63,347 nucleotides of DNA from Nymphaea colorata (GCF_008831285.2 NW_022204757.1:1-63347), one strand, 5' to 3'; positions 51,781-63,347 are shown, numbered from the stretch's first letter. Program-made: numbers and translations. The notes: generated by a model not told the origin, from the sequence alone.

Positions 51781-52675
51781 ACTATGACCAGTCCCCAAAC
51801 AAATAAACACGCCTTCGGCTTCGCCTCTCCCAACGACCGGTTCACTCTTCTCGAGAAGTTGATGCAGAACCACTCAGATCCAAGCCCAACTTGCTATTTC
51901 CTTCCCAGCAGTCCGAAAATGATGAGGGATTATATGAGTTCGAACTAGTAGAGCCCAAAATACAGACCACTCGCCAGCCACACCCACCAGAAAAGCAGCC
52001 ATCTGATAGCAAAAAGAACATTGAGATGACGCTTGTGCTGACTGCCCAAAATGATGAACTGGCCAACAAGATCAAGGAGGTCAAGGAATTGCTCAACTCA
52101 TAGTAACTCAAATCAAACATCTTCAAGAGGAAGTTCAACGAAAACTAAAAGAAAATTGCAGAGTTGAAAGAAAAGAAGGAAAAAATGCATCAAGAAACAG
52201 AAAAGATAAAAACCTTAAATGAGAGCTCAATTCCCAACAAATCCACATAACTCAATACAACTGGCAACACCAACGCTTGGCTCAATGAATTTATGAACAA
52301 GTCAGAACTGGAAACCTGTGGTCGAAGCAAAAGGATAAATAAACTAAAAATCCAGAATCCAAAATCAAGAGCTATACAATCGATCTAAGTACTTTCATGA
52401 GCTCTGCCAGCAAAAGAACGAAAAACCGTCAGACAAGACTAGAGCTTTCGAGGAAAAATTGAAAACAAAAGCGCCTACAAAAGTTCTAACCACCGTCCAC
52501 TGAGTAGCAAGCCCAGTCAAAAGTATAGCTGTCAGAGAAGCAGCGCACATTGAACAAAAATCTCTCACAATTGCGAAACATGAAGAAAAATAGTGCAATC
52601 CTTAGCTGTGATTTTCATGATTTATTGATTATTGTCCAATATCAGGTTAAAACCATCAAATATAGTTGCTAATGA
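51781..52675 (+). CDS. Coiled-coil protein, unknown, frame disturbed
   Basis: Starts MTSPQTNKHAFGFASPNDRF, then shifts frame once near 51876 (a lost C). It continues as charged helical text (NDEGLYEFELVEPKIQ; TLVLTAQNDELANKIKEVKE; FKRKFNENEKKIAELKEKK). Two further shifts occur near 52320 and 52500. The 3' end overlaps the convergent gene on the other strand by about 100 nt, so the exact stop is unsure. No family recognised. Confidence 0.45.
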
Positions 52676-55600
52676 TAGAAGCTTGGAGCTAAATGAGTCA
52701 GCCAAGGCCTCCTTGTTCTTATCGATCAGTTCGGACAATAGCACTTTGGCGTCTTCACTCAAACAGCAAAATTGCATTTTTTAAGGTTTTTTATTCAGCT
52801 TCATCAACTCGTTAACAAAGGTCTTGATGCCCCTTTCAAGCGGAATCCCAGCTATGAGGTAAATTCCGATGCCACCACAGTTTTAAAGTTGAAGCCTTCA
52901 ATAGAATGGAAATAGTTTGAAGCAAGTTGCTAAAGGAAGCTTAAAGTCAGCGTTGTCCTGCCAGATATCGCAGAAGATAAGCTTACTTGCTTGAAGTTCA
53001 ACGTCGGAATCATGATAGGAAAAGTGATATAAAGTGGCTTTGGTTCTTCTATCTGTGAGCCAGATTTGCTCTTTTCCAACTTGGCCTTAGCGTATTCTCC
53101 ATTTGGTGGCTTGGAGTGGCAATTTGATGAAATGGTCATTTTTGCGGATATTTATGGAATGATCGAGGAAGATGATGAGCAGATCTGCACTGATGTGTAT
53201 CAATTTATCTGTAGTAAAACCGAAGTCGATGCTCTCAGCTGATTGCCGAGCCTCGATGTGGATTGACTATTTGTGAGGCTCTGTCCTGCTTGTTTCTTTG
53301 GGAGTGACAGGATTGCATATTGACCCCATCGATAAAATATCCTTAATAAAATAAGAGATAGAATTACGATGATTGCCTTTTTGGATATGGCTATGGAAGA
53401 ATTAGGAGGTATAAATTGACTTATGAAAATCACAAATCAGTTCCAAAGAAATTGACGCAGCTATTCGTAGCTTATCTTCCTGGTCGATGAGGCCCTTCCT
53501 TGAGAAGTCTTACGGTCCCCTTATTCTGCACTTGATCTTGGCTTAGGGCCTCGTGTGTCTGGCTGATGGGCTTCCTCATAGGTTGTTCCCGCTTGTCTTG
53601 ACTAAAGGGATAATCACTCGTTGAGAATTGGGTGTCTTTGATATAGGTACTTTTCCCGGGCATGCCTACGGCTTGAGAAACACTGTAAGGATTGATGGAC
53701 TGGCCTTCAAATGAATAGTCGTAGTTATTGTCCTCGTAATCTCTGCTGTAGTGCTCTCCATATCGTTTCTTTTGGTTTTATTCTTGGAATTTTGAATTTG
53801 CCACTGGCCAATCCGATTAGCATGCTTTTAAGGCAAATACAGGGTCTCTTGCTCTTCGTTTATTTTCTTCTCCTTGAAAGGATAATAGCTGTCGAACCTG
53901 TCGAATGTTAAATTAGAGGTTCGCTCGGTTATGGCTTCTTAGAGATTGCTATTTGGAAGGAATATGCTCACTGTTTTTCTGGCTCAGCTGGCTCTTCGAA
54001 AATCGAAGAAGTCCTTCTTACAATTTAGCGATGTTGAGTGCATCATTTCTTCCATTTCTTTCCTTTTTTCTCAGCCTTTATAAGGTGGTTATCATTATTA
54101 TAGCGCTTGTCCAAACTCTTTTCCATGAAATTAACATCTAAAAAGTCTTATTGAGCTTAGAAGCTGTTCAAAGAGTTTAGTATCGAGCGTTGGGATTTGA
54201 TTTATGAGCTGGAAGAGGAGGCTTAGCAGCGGCTTCGTATTTGCTGTCCACTCTTTTCACCTTGGAATGGCTTTTCTATGGCTTTTTCCTCTGCTGTTCT
54301 TTCTGTTTCTCTTCTTCTTTCTGCAAGTTGTTGTATTTTTATCTAATATACCTCTCAATTTCCTCGTCTTCATAGTGATGCAAAGGAGGAATGGGCGTTT
54401 CATGCTTAGGCTTGTGGTCGATAATTGAATGCTCTCTATTTGTTGCCATGTGGAGTTTGGATTCGACTGAAGTGCAATAGTTCAGCAAGGATCCTGTATT
54501 GAGGACAAATCAGGAGAAAATTCAAGCTGAGGAGCCTTCTTTTCTATTGAAAGTCTACGAGATTCATCAGCTTCTTTCTGTCTGCGATTGGCTTACTATT
54601 GCTTCATAAAAACATCATTCATTTTATTCTCGAGAAGAGCATAGTTGATTTATATCCTTGGGATTTGGCTCTATGACTAGCATTGGTCTTGGGAAAATTT
54701 GCCTTCTTAGAGGTTTTGCTGGCTTGGAGCAAAGATAAGAGCTAAAATGGAGGCTCTGAACCCTTAAAAAGGTTGGGATCTTGGCTCAATAGATTGCTAT
54801 TATCCATTATCTTTCAGAGCTTTGCGGGCGGATATCGTCAGCATCAACTTTTACGCGATCGACAATAGGAAACCTTTCTTCACCTAATAAATTCTTGGCT
54901 GGTTCTTCTTTCCTTTACGGTTGCAGCTATATATTTTCACCACATCAGCAGCACACTTTTCTCTATTTTCATTTCTTAAAATTCTTCTTTAAGTTGCAAA
55001 GGCTGCATGATTTAAATTTCTGGTTGAAATTCTGAGTGTTCAACTTGAAAGTTATTGACCTCTACTTCGGTCTTGGTGCTACTTGGTATCGGCTAAAGAT
55101 TGTGAGTGGTATCAATAACTTTCTATCTGTGATAATTGTTTCTTACCTGTTAGGTGGTGATTGGATTGCTCGAGTGGACAATGACGGTAGAGGGTCGTAC
55201 TGACTAGACGAAGGAACTGTGATTGCTGATTATGGAATGTTTATCATTGATTACATATCAGATCTCTCGCTATTGATACTTGGGGCGGAAAATAGAAATG
55301 GGTGGGATTTGATTGCTTGTGGATGTTGTTAAGACTGTAATTTCGACGCATTTAGTTGTCCTTTGCTGCTGAAGAAAATACACTGGATTCGTTGTGCTCA
55401 CAGCATATCTGCTGTCCTGGTTTTACCTATGTAAAATAGGATCGATTTCGCGTATGATTATGTTCTCGTGCTGAATGCTGAATCGGCTATGGCCAAGCTG
55501 CAAATACTTTCTGAGATTGAGTTTTTCATAGTAGGCAAACTTTTACAATGTTTTTAGAGCGGAAAGATGATTAGTCAGTGGGTGATAGATTTCTTCCTTT

Positions 55601-56189
55601 ATGACTGGCGGCAATAGCACGTATCTCGCCCTTTGCTCGATCATATCGAAAAGAACCTGGACTCTAGTCGCACAGTGCTGCATTTACTCGTTGCTGGCCC
55701 TTCGATCGCATAATTGAGAGAGCTGTTGCGATTGAGCCATACCTTGGTCTTGCCTTGTTCGTTAAAGCCGATCAATTCTTCGCTGGGCAGCACAGGTCCG
55801 AATTTAATCTACAGAAGATGAAAAGCGCGAAGAGCTGCCGCCAGGATGGTGAGGGCCTCTTCCCGGTCGAAATTGCGAAGAGTGGCCAGCCGAAGAGGAA
55901 TATGCTCGATTAGAAGGTGCGCGGAGTTGTAGAGAGCGCAAAGGTCAGAGCGCTGATCGATCAGCAGACTGTGGACCTTCACAAGGTCATTCTCCATGGT
56001 TCTGGTGGTATAGATATCCAGATCTTCGCTGGAGGGTACTCCGTTCAAGCGCATGAGGACTGCTGCTTCGTTGGTATGGCGATTTCTCCAGATCTGCAGC
56101 CCCTCTTCGTTGCACTCGTGCATCCAGTCCTCCTCTCGGTACTTGGAGACGATCTCATAATCTTCTGGGGAACGACTGCTGTTGCCCAT
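52565..56189 (-). CDS. Very long protein with degenerate kinase-like N-terminus, unknown
   Basis: Coding text runs in one direction for about 1200 codons. The N-terminal 250 residues resemble a kinase-like fold without catalytic motifs (EEGLQIWRNRHTNEAAVLMR; NSAHLLIEHIPLRL; EELIGFNEQGKTKVWL); this is a weak guess. The middle is Glu/Lys/Gln-rich; the C-terminal 250 residues look globular (FTTDKLIHISADLLIIFLDH; SKLIFCDIWQDNADFKLPL). Several indels and two in-frame TGA (55258-55260 and 52898-52900) interrupt it. It may be two genes. No domain firmly recognised. Confidence 0.45.
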
Positions 56190-56655
56190 TCGAAAATTAT
56201 ATAATCTATGAAATTATTCCGTTTAACTCGAACAAAATACATATCCTGTGGTACAAATATTTCAATCGCTCTCAACAAAACTTCAAAAATATGCCAGTTC
56301 TTAAACAGTTTTTATGGTTTTAGAGGACAACCATCGGCATCATTATGGATTAATAGAAGAAATGTTTGCATTTCTTATGAGTATGGATGGCTTTGATCTT
56401 GATTAAAAATACAAAGTTATTTTGTTTGGATATTGAAACCACAGGAGAGAATCTTTTTCAACATATGTTGATGGTGTTTTTATGTGTGATGTTGAGGTTT
56501 GAACGTGGGTATATCGATAGCTTGCAATATACTCCGCCATCAAACGCCATTGTGTGGGATGCTATATAATCTCCGCCCTATGGTGAAAAGGCGGACACAG
56601 TGAATATCATCCAAGTTATTAAAAAATAACATCAATCCTATTATTAGTTAGTACT
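56190..56655. other. Divergent intergenic region
   Basis: 466 nt between divergent genes. It contains short open frames on the plus strand that lack protein character. Probably promoters for both sides. Confidence 0.4.
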
Positions 56656-57878
56656 ATGATCAAAATATCCCACAAATATCTACTCCTTGCACTTGTGTCT
56701 TTCATGCAGGCTGTCATACTGCAAAAAGAGATCAATTCTGCCGATCCGAAGGCCTCTGCCTAAAGGAGTCCAAAGCTTTATTATGCATCGAATCTAACCT
56801 CATCAGCTGATGGCGTCATCGTATATTTCATGCCCACTCCCACTCCTTCTTCTGGGCGGCAACTCTCTTTCGACTTCTCTCGATAACTGCATCACAGTCT
56901 CTGATAAATCAGCAACTATTGGAGCATCCAGCTCAACATCACATCCGGAATCCTTGCAGATCCAGCTTATTAAAATTGGGCAAAAGTCATCATCCCTGCT
57001 TGCGACGGGGCCCTATTTCAAGGATAAGCCTCCAGCCTATTAAATACAAAGGCAAGACTTATACTTTAGGGGCAATAGGTGGTTAAATCTAATCTTGATC
57101 ATATCTTTAACCGAAAGTTCAATGCCAGCAAAATCACCCAATTCGTATTCGCTGGAAGCGGATACGGAGCAGTAGGAGCTTTAATTTGGTCTAGATATTT
57201 CTATGATTAAATTGTATTGAGTTCTGGAAGAATAAACATTTTTCATTGATCTTGGATGCAATTCCCTTTAGCTATGCCAGCATGAAGACCAAAAACAACG
57301 AATATGAAACCGCCCTGCAGAATATGCTGAAATTGGCCAACGTTGACTAGCTCACTCCTTTATCTTGTGCACTTTGAGGAATGAAGGAGAGGAATGGCGT
57401 TGCTTCAAGCTAGACGAAACATATTATTATCTCAGTTTCCCTGTCATGCTGATTGACTCACAATATGATACAATCTCCTTGGAAAAGATCCTGGAAGTTG
57501 ATTGCGTAAACAAAACCACAGGATCTCTAAGCCAATGCTCTCAAGCTCAAAGAACTATATTGAAGATTACAGGTCAAGCAAAATGGTAAAGTATACTCTT
57601 TTGTTAATTTCCACGGCAACAGTGTTTGGTCTATCAGTTGTTCCGCTTCATCCTTCTTGAATTCTGATAAATATAGCAGTTCTTCGTGGATGTCGGCGGA
57701 AGCGTTTCATCAAATGTGCATTAATTCATTTCCCAGTCGAGGATCGCCAATTTCAATCATAACTCATGGCCAAGCAACGAAAATTGTGCAGGATTGTGAT
57801 TATCCTTATCTTCATCTTATCGAAAAAAAGAATAATATTATTGTTAGTCATAAAAATCATTGCTTCATTTGCGTTTGA
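56656..57878 (+). CDS. Notum/pectinacetylesterase-like secreted alpha/beta hydrolase
   Basis: Signal peptide (MIKISHKYLLLALVSFMQAVIL). Further on LYFRGNRWLN, then the nucleophile elbow FVFAGSGYGAVGALIWSRYF (GSGYG in place of the usual GCSAGG), PVMLIDSQYDTISLEKIL carrying a likely catalytic Asp, and VNFHGNSVWSI near the end. This order fits the PAE/Notum family, which removes acyl groups from polysaccharide or protein. Frame shifts occur near 56870, 57090, 57240 and 57375. The end near 57878 is uncertain and is close to the convergent helicase. Confidence is in the family, not the exact boundaries. Confidence 0.65.
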
Positions 57879-57917
57879 GATTGCATCTGGGTTCTTCTCT
57901 GCTGAACATATCCAAGA

Positions 57918-59885
57918 TCATACTGTCTCTGATTCTGAAACATGTTCTCTCTTTCTTTTTTGAGTCGCATTCGATCGTTCCTCAACAGATCCACTTTCTT
58001 TTTATTCTCCAGAGTCTTCGGATTGTTCATTTTTCTTATTCTTTTTGGTTGGCTTCCCAAAGTAATCAGTTATCTTCGATCCCTTCACACAGTTCTGCTC
58101 CTATTTTATTACCTAGAAATTGCCAAATTGGCCTTTATCTACCACTTCCATGTCAAGACTGTCTGCTGCTCCATCCAAAAGACGGCCGACCGTATCTATT
58201 TTTCTCTACAGCTGCCGTAACATTAGAGGATCTAGCGTCTTATCACCGATCAAATAATGAATGTTGACTGAATGTTTTTGGCCGATTCTGTGAGTACGGT
58301 CTTCCGCTTGAATAGCATGGCTGGCGTCCAATGCAGCTAAGCAAAGATAACAGTTGATGCAGCTGTAAGGGTAAAACCTGTTCCCATAGCTGTTATGCTA
58401 AGGATGGCTGCACGTACATCGAATTAATGCTGAAAAAGATCAACTTTTTTCTTTCTTGTCTCGGAAGAACTGTCACCATCCAGTCTAATGTATTGGTATT
58501 TTAAACTCTTGAGATGACTGTCTAAGGCATCCATGATTGCCTTATGATGAGCAAAGATGATAATCTTGACATCGTTTTGTAAATAGCGGTTATTATTCCT
58601 TTACCGATTGAAGCTTGGCGAGGCCAGTGAGGAAATAGCATCTCATGATTGAATCATTCTCATGTTCTGATTTATCGAACAAATCAATCAGTTTTTAGCT
58701 GTTTCTAATGCTCTCCATCGAAAGTGAGTTTCCAAGCAGTTCTTTATTTCGTTAATGACTGCTTTTTCAGTCTACATGAAGATGATTTGGCGCTGCTTGG
58801 GTGGTAATTGAGGTAAAACCTCATCTTTAAGCGTCGGATCATCACTGTTTTCCTCAAAATGTAGTGAAGTTATGCTAAGTTCTTCGCTCCGTCGAATTAC
58901 CACTTCCTGCTCCATGGATTTTGACGTCTTTCGCATATCTTTCTCCAAAATGATCGAAACTCTTGAAGATGTCAGGCCTCAGTATCTTTAGAATGTTGAA
59001 AAGTTCTCTTGGCTTTGCAAGTGCGGGTGTGCCAGTGAGTAAAAACACTCTTTTCTTTGCATGAGAAAAGGAACAACTGCCACAGCGAGAAGTATCAGGG
59101 TTTTTCAAGTAATGAGCTTCATCGCAAATAACCATTTAGAACTTTGAAAATCTTGAGCAGTTTGGAAGCGATTTAATATGAAGCAATAACTACCTTTGCA
59201 TGAGTGATTTGGTTAGGTGTAATTGATCCCTTCTTGATGATGACTACTTCTTATGGGTTTATTGATCCTTTCAGCCATTTTCCAACCTCATCTTTCCAAA
59301 CAAATTTAAGCGCGCTTGGACATATGACCAAAATGGGAAAGACTAGGGTAAAGTAGGCTGCAAGCTAATGATTGTATTGATTTCCCACTCCCATCTCGTC
59401 GCCGATCAGTATTCTTCCGTAGTGTGCAGGCAAAACGACAGGGTTTCTCGCTGGAAGGGGTACAGTTTCTGAAAGAGCGGATGATTTTAAATATTGAACT
59501 ATTTTCTTGTGAACTTTTGTGGTTGATTATCGCGAATCGACTACGCAGCCACCATGTCGATGAAGTAAGGCGGCGTCTCGAAGTCCTACAAGAACATCCC
59601 TGCTAGATCCTTTCGTATGAACTACATTTGAACTCGACTTGCTTTCCAAATCTTGAAAACGGGACACCAAGTGCCTCCCTTTTCTTTGATTATTTTCTTG
59701 ATGGCATCGCACCACATGCTGAAAGGAACGCTGATTCCCACTTCTTCATCTGAGATCCGCATGAAGACGATACGTTCTTTTTTCTCTTTTCCCTATGACT
59801 TGGTTTTGCTTTTCGATCTCGCTAATTGTGCATATTTCTTCTTGCGTGCTGATTTATTTGCAGAGTGATTGTTATCAGTGCTCAT
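57918..59885 (-). CDS. SMARCAL1: SMARCAL1-like SNF2 annealing helicase
   Basis: HARP-like domain near residues 45-105 (VGISVPFSMWCDAIKKII...CPVFKIWKAS), then the SNF2 core: LYPFQRE, GDEMGVGKSIQSL (motif I), VICPSALKFVWKDEV, VICDEAHYLKNP (motif II), LLTGTPALAKPRELF, FGERYAKDVKIHGAGSGNS, VMIRRLKDEVLPQLPPKQR, VLIFAHHKAIMDALD and a helicase C domain. The C-terminus has SKITDYFGKPTKK, similar to a PCNA-interaction motif, and a Lys/Glu tail. Several base losses, including one in motif I near 59370. Rewinds RPA-coated fork DNA in animals (family knowledge). Confidence 0.78.
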
Positions 59886-60866
59886 GATTGGCAATGATGG
59901 ATTAATGCAGAGCTGATTAACTATTTATAATTATAGAAATGCGGGAGTTGCTATTAATCATATCAATAGCATCTAAGTTATTTTCTGGGGTATGTAACTT
60001 CGGTTTATTTAATTATCCTTTAGTGATTTTTGATGCTACGCGGTAGGATAATAGTTAATTTAGGAATTAATAAGAGTATAATTTGTTTTAATCTGCAAAG
60101 ATTAGCAGCTTCGCCTCAACGGACCGACCTAGCAATCCTTCATGTAATTCATATCACTCCGATCAATTACCTTCTGTTTTCTAGAAGAGAATTATCAATT
60201 TAATCCAATTATTATAACTCAACAACATTATACACTATCTCAACAATCCCCAACTCTTCAAAGGTTTTATCACAATTGCCCATAAAGAATGAAAAATCAA
60301 CACAAAACTAGAAAAATTGTTTGATTTTAGGCCTTTTCTTATTTTTTATCAGAGTTTAACATGAAAAACGTATTATCGTGCCATTGGCAAATTGCAAATA
60401 ACTCACATCTTAATCTGATGTTAATTTATGGAAATTGAAGTGTTGCCACTCTAGAGAATCAGGATTCCGCATATATGGAAGTTTTAGCTAATTATCTGTA
60501 GCTTAATTTCGAGTTTTCGTCATCGGCTGGGTAGCATAAGCATTCAGTTCAAAAATAATACAAAAAATACAAAATAACGGCCTTTTAGGGACAATATCCT
60601 TCGAGCTTGATCGCAATTTACAACCTGCGGAAAGAATTAAGGACACCCTTGACCCTCCTGCCAAATTTAAAAAACATCCTCAAGGCAAGTGCCACCATTC
60701 CCAACCATAATCGTGTCCAAATAGCGAAACAAAACAGCGTCTCATTGTCAAATAGGATAGTATTGGCATCGGAAAGGTTAGAGGTTGCTACGTATTGCAT
60801 AAATTCTAGGTGGTCAGGGGTAGAGTTATAATGTTTAGATATACAAATCTCATAAATATCAAAAAT
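59886..60866. other. Long intergenic region, AT-rich
   Basis: About 980 nt, the largest gene-free gap. No ORF with protein character, no tRNA-like cloverleaf and no tandem repeat that I can see. Divergent promoters lie at its ends. A candidate place for a non-coding RNA or replication element, but nothing in the sequence shows it. Confidence 0.4.
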
Positions 60867-61608
60867 ATGACGACCCCCAACAACAATGAAGCTTACTTCC
60901 AAAATTTGTTCTCAGAGCATCATAACTGTTACCTGAATAATTTATCCTTCGAAGAAGACCCGATTGAGCAGTTTTTAAACGATGAGGCCTTCCTCGACCG
61001 GCACTCACCGTCCAAGCTGATTTAGTAATCCAACGATCTCAACAGCACCCAACTTGCATAAAATCACCCCATCAACCCTCCCAGTGATGAAACTCTCTAC
61101 TCACCCGCAAAAAATCCATATTCCACAACTTCCAGAAACACCTTATCACTCTCATCAAAAAGATCATCACAATACCCACAGAAGACAACAAAAACAATAG
61201 GGACGCACCCCTGCAGAACAAACTTTGGAATGCATTCAAACGCACTCGCTCCTTCAACAAAAAAATGCTGCATATGGTGTTTGGAGTTTCTGAGGCTGGA
61301 AAGGAGGAAGAAGAATTGAAGAAGCTGGCATCGGAATATCCCGAATTCAAGGTGATATTTGATGAGTCCAGCGTGTAGGAAATGCCAACGCGCAAGCATT
61401 GATCAGAGAGGAGGTGATTAACCAATCGTCCTTGGTTGAACGAACCTCACTTCAGGCCAGTTGCAGCGTCAACAGGTTCGAGGAATTCTACGAGTACTTC
61501 CGAAGCTTCCTCTGCGAGCTCTCAAGCGGCCCCATGGCCAAACGCATGACGAAGACCCGCAAATACGTCGTAGTGGAACGGCTCAGAAACAAAGCAAAAA
61601 TAGAATGA
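60867..61608 (+). CDS. Unknown protein of about 247 residues
   Basis: Starts MTTPNNNEAYFQNLF with an acidic segment; two lost bases (near 61098 and 61380) restore one frame of exactly 248 codons. The middle is basic and helical (KSIFHNFQKHLITLIKKIIT; LWNAFKRTRSFNKKMLHMVF) and the C-terminus reads RFEEFYEYFRSFLCELSSG...TRKYVVVERLRNKAKIE. It could be nucleic-acid binding from its charge; no family recognised. Confidence 0.5.
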
Positions 61609-62036
61609 TAATTTCAATACTTACTAACAAAATTCCGCAGATAAAACTTGGATCCAGAATGATGGGTATGACATAAGAGTAATCTCGCTTATTTTATTTT
61701 GATTGTTATATAAACCGTCATCAACACTCTCACTTCTTTACATCGGTGATCCCGATTAATTCAGTTTGGCCCTGCGGTGAGCTATCCAAACTGGATGCCT
61801 GCACTTCATAGGTGTTCTGCGATCATGTCAAGATATATCCACATTGATATTGTTCAACAGAATGCCATATAATCCCCAAAGGAAGAATTATACTCAATGT
61901 GGTCAGACAAGCCAGACTCAAAAGGAATGCCGATTTTATGTCCTTCGAAGCTTTCTATAAAGGTGGATATGTTTTATTTATTGAAATATTGATAATAACG
62001 CTCTGCATATATATAATGAGTGATGCGGACTGTTCC
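61609..62036. other. Intergenic between convergent genes
   Basis: 428 nt separating two convergent genes. AT-rich, no supported feature. Confidence 0.4.
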
Positions 62037-62573
62037 TCACATTTATTGCTCGTAAAATGCCAAATTTTCGACTATCTGTGCAAAGGTGAAGCTCTTTTCC
62101 AGTCTTCCTAAACGGACAGCAAATTTAGGACGTTAGATGTGGCAATTCTTGTACTTTTTGTTGAGCTCCTCCGTCAAGATTCATTTGGAAATGGAGTTCA
62201 AAGCAACCACGTACTTTCGAGGACCGTATATTCATCCTTGATGAGAACCAAAACTCCTCCTATCTTATCTATGAACCTTATAACTCCAACTCATCGATGT
62301 CTTTGTCGAAGTTGATTTAAAGTTCGTGTTGAGTATATGCTGGTAGACATTTTTTTGATCTTGGAGGCGAGGCAGTATGAGGAAGGGATATTTTTCAATC
62401 CTGCAGTCCATCACTTCAAGCTCTCTTAGATTGATGCTATCGAAAAGCTCGACTTGCATATATTCCATATCTTCCTTCAGTCTCCAATCGTAAGATTTCA
62501 CTCTCATTCCTTTCTCTGCCAGCGCATTGCAAACCTCTCTGTCCTTGCAGTCGATGGGACTGAAAAAATCCAT
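62037..62573 (-). CDS. Unknown protein of about 178 residues
   Basis: Starts MDFFSPIDCKDREVCNALAE and continues DSINLRELEVMDCRIEKYPF. After a lost base near 62338 it reads INFDKDIDELELEG, then IGGVLVLIKDEYTVLES, YVVALNSISK and ILTEELNKKYKNCHI, FAVRLGRLEKSFTFAQIVEN. A TGA (62181-62183) stands in frame between SISK and ILTEE. The globular text suggests a real gene, but I do not recognise the family. Confidence 0.5.
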
Positions 62574-62586
62574 AGTTGATTTACTC

Positions 62587-63148
62587 TCATATCTTCATCC
62601 TATCGCTAGCGGTGATCGCTGTATCTACGCTTCCATGAGCTTTCCCGCTCTCGTTTCCTTGATAGAGACATTCAAACCTTTCGTAGTAGGATGAGGAAGA
62701 GGAACTATATTCAGATTTATAATGCTAATTTCCCTCTTCCTTCTATTCGGAAACCCTGCCTTCCTTTCGAGCCTTGTAATACCTATCTTTCTTTATCCTT
62801 ACGTCTTGAATGCGTCGCTAATGATGATTTAGTGCTCCTGAGGACTGCCATTTTCGCTAGGCAGCAATACTCTTCTTCCTGATTCGATGAAGCTGCAGAC
62901 CGATGAGTCGTTTTGCGCCCCCACTGCTATTTCGACGTATCTCTTGAGAGGAGAACTGATTTGGAGGTTGGCAATCGGCAACAACTTGGAAAGGCGGGAT
63001 GCGATTCCCTCGATGAAATGCTCCAGCTGCAGACTGGAGTCATAGTAGACCGATTTGATGTAGAAGTGAACTCGAAATTGGGACTCCTCGCGGATCCTGT
63101 GCCGCATGATCTTGTTCTACGTCGCTGCAAAATTACTAAATTTGACAT
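62587..63148 (-). CDS. Unknown protein, possible RNA-related, next to the telomere
   Basis: Exon 1 is only four codons (MSNL) before a 20-nt intron at 63117-63136. The product then reads NKIMRHRIREESQFRVHFYI, VYYDSSLQLEHFIEGIASRL and KRYVEIAVGAQNDSSVCSFI, a compact fold. It ends in a charged Arg/Lys/Ser region after one frame shift near 62855. The Ser/Arg tail recalls splicing factors, but this is weak. Its start is 97 nt from the telomere. Confidence 0.5.
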
Positions 63149-63244
63149 AGGAATATATTTATATATTCTCGCAAGTGATTTCAATCTTTCCTTGTCATTA
63201 TTGTAAACCATTGAATGATGATTTGATGATAATGAAAATCATTC

Positions 63245-63347
63245 TTGGGGTTGGGGTTGGGGGTTGGGGTTGGGGTTGGGGTTGGGGTTGGGGTTGGGGT
63301 TGGGGGTTGGGGTTGGGTTGGGGTTGGGGTTGGGTTGGGGTTGGGGT
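63245..63347. repeat. Right telomere, G4T2 repeats
   Basis: TTGGGG units to the last base, with some TTGGGGG and TTGGG variants. G-rich 3' strand of the macronuclear telomere, the counterpart of the array at 1-74. Confidence 0.97.

Noticed and set aside
56387-56569. 60-codon plus-strand ORF (MALILIKNTKLFCLDIE)
   Set aside because: No motif; it lies in a divergent intergenic region, and such open lengths are expected by chance when TGA is the only stop.

Overview
This window is a complete ciliate macronuclear chromosome of about 63.3 kb. It is capped by C4A2 repeats on the left (1-74) and G4T2 repeats on the right (63245-63347), with coding sequence reaching to within about 175 and 100 nt of them. 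In nearly every gene TAA and TAG are sense codons and TGA is the only stop. TAA/TAG fall where the families require glutamate: two catalytic Glu of a Nudix box, the NIAETS motif of a DEAH helicase, position 12 of an EF-hand loop, NTNPCLE of a TTLL enzyme, KEDID of a 3-hydroxyacyl-CoA dehydrogenase. UAR = Glu is the peritrich nuclear code (NCBI table 30), so I infer a peritrich ciliate (Vorticella/Carchesium/Opisthonecta relatives). All translations here use UAR = Glu.

Introns are tiny. I resolved 27, of which 22 are exactly 20 nt (GTA...AG); the others are 22, 22, 23, 26 and 41 nt, and none is a multiple of three. Several genes (SRPK, TTLL, a DEAH helicase, an EF-hand protein, SIN3, SMARCAL1 and others) carry single-base losses inside short homopolymers. 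Once these are counted, the reading-frame arithmetic closes, which points to sequencing error rather than gene decay.

Layout, left to right: aspartic protease, SRPK kinase and tubulin ligase-like enzyme (-, 0.2-5.7 kb); a plus-strand run with an outer-dynein-arm docking coiled coil, an unknown protein, a RING-H2 protein, HADH, a small helical protein, a NUDT5-like Nudix hydrolase, an EF-hand coiled coil and a 1331-residue membrane protein (6-19 kb); a minus-strand block with a GT2 glycosyltransferase, a DEAH helicase, a NEK kinase fused in frame to IFT57, a coiled coil and a SWIM-RING-ZZ-RING protein (19-28.5 kb); then a HEAT-like membrane protein (+), exportin-1 (-), a calflagin-like EF-hand protein (-), a multi-pass membrane protein (+), alpha-SNAP (-), Mic10 (+), a second DEAH helicase (-), a membrane protein and an EF-hand pair (-) (28.6-41.6 kb). 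The right third (42-63 kb) is less clean: HTH protein, glutathione transferase, secreted protein, SIN3 corepressor, B-box protein, coiled coils, a very long kinase-like protein, a Notum/pectinacetylesterase-like enzyme, SMARCAL1-like annealing helicase and three unknowns.

There is no operon logic: these are mostly housekeeping and ciliary genes with independent, very short promoters (for example 56 nt between the divergent genes at 28.5 kb). Cilia-linked genes are frequent (TTLL, ODA docking, NEK-IFT57, calflagin-like). I saw no tRNA, rRNA, CRISPR, transposon or internal repeat array.
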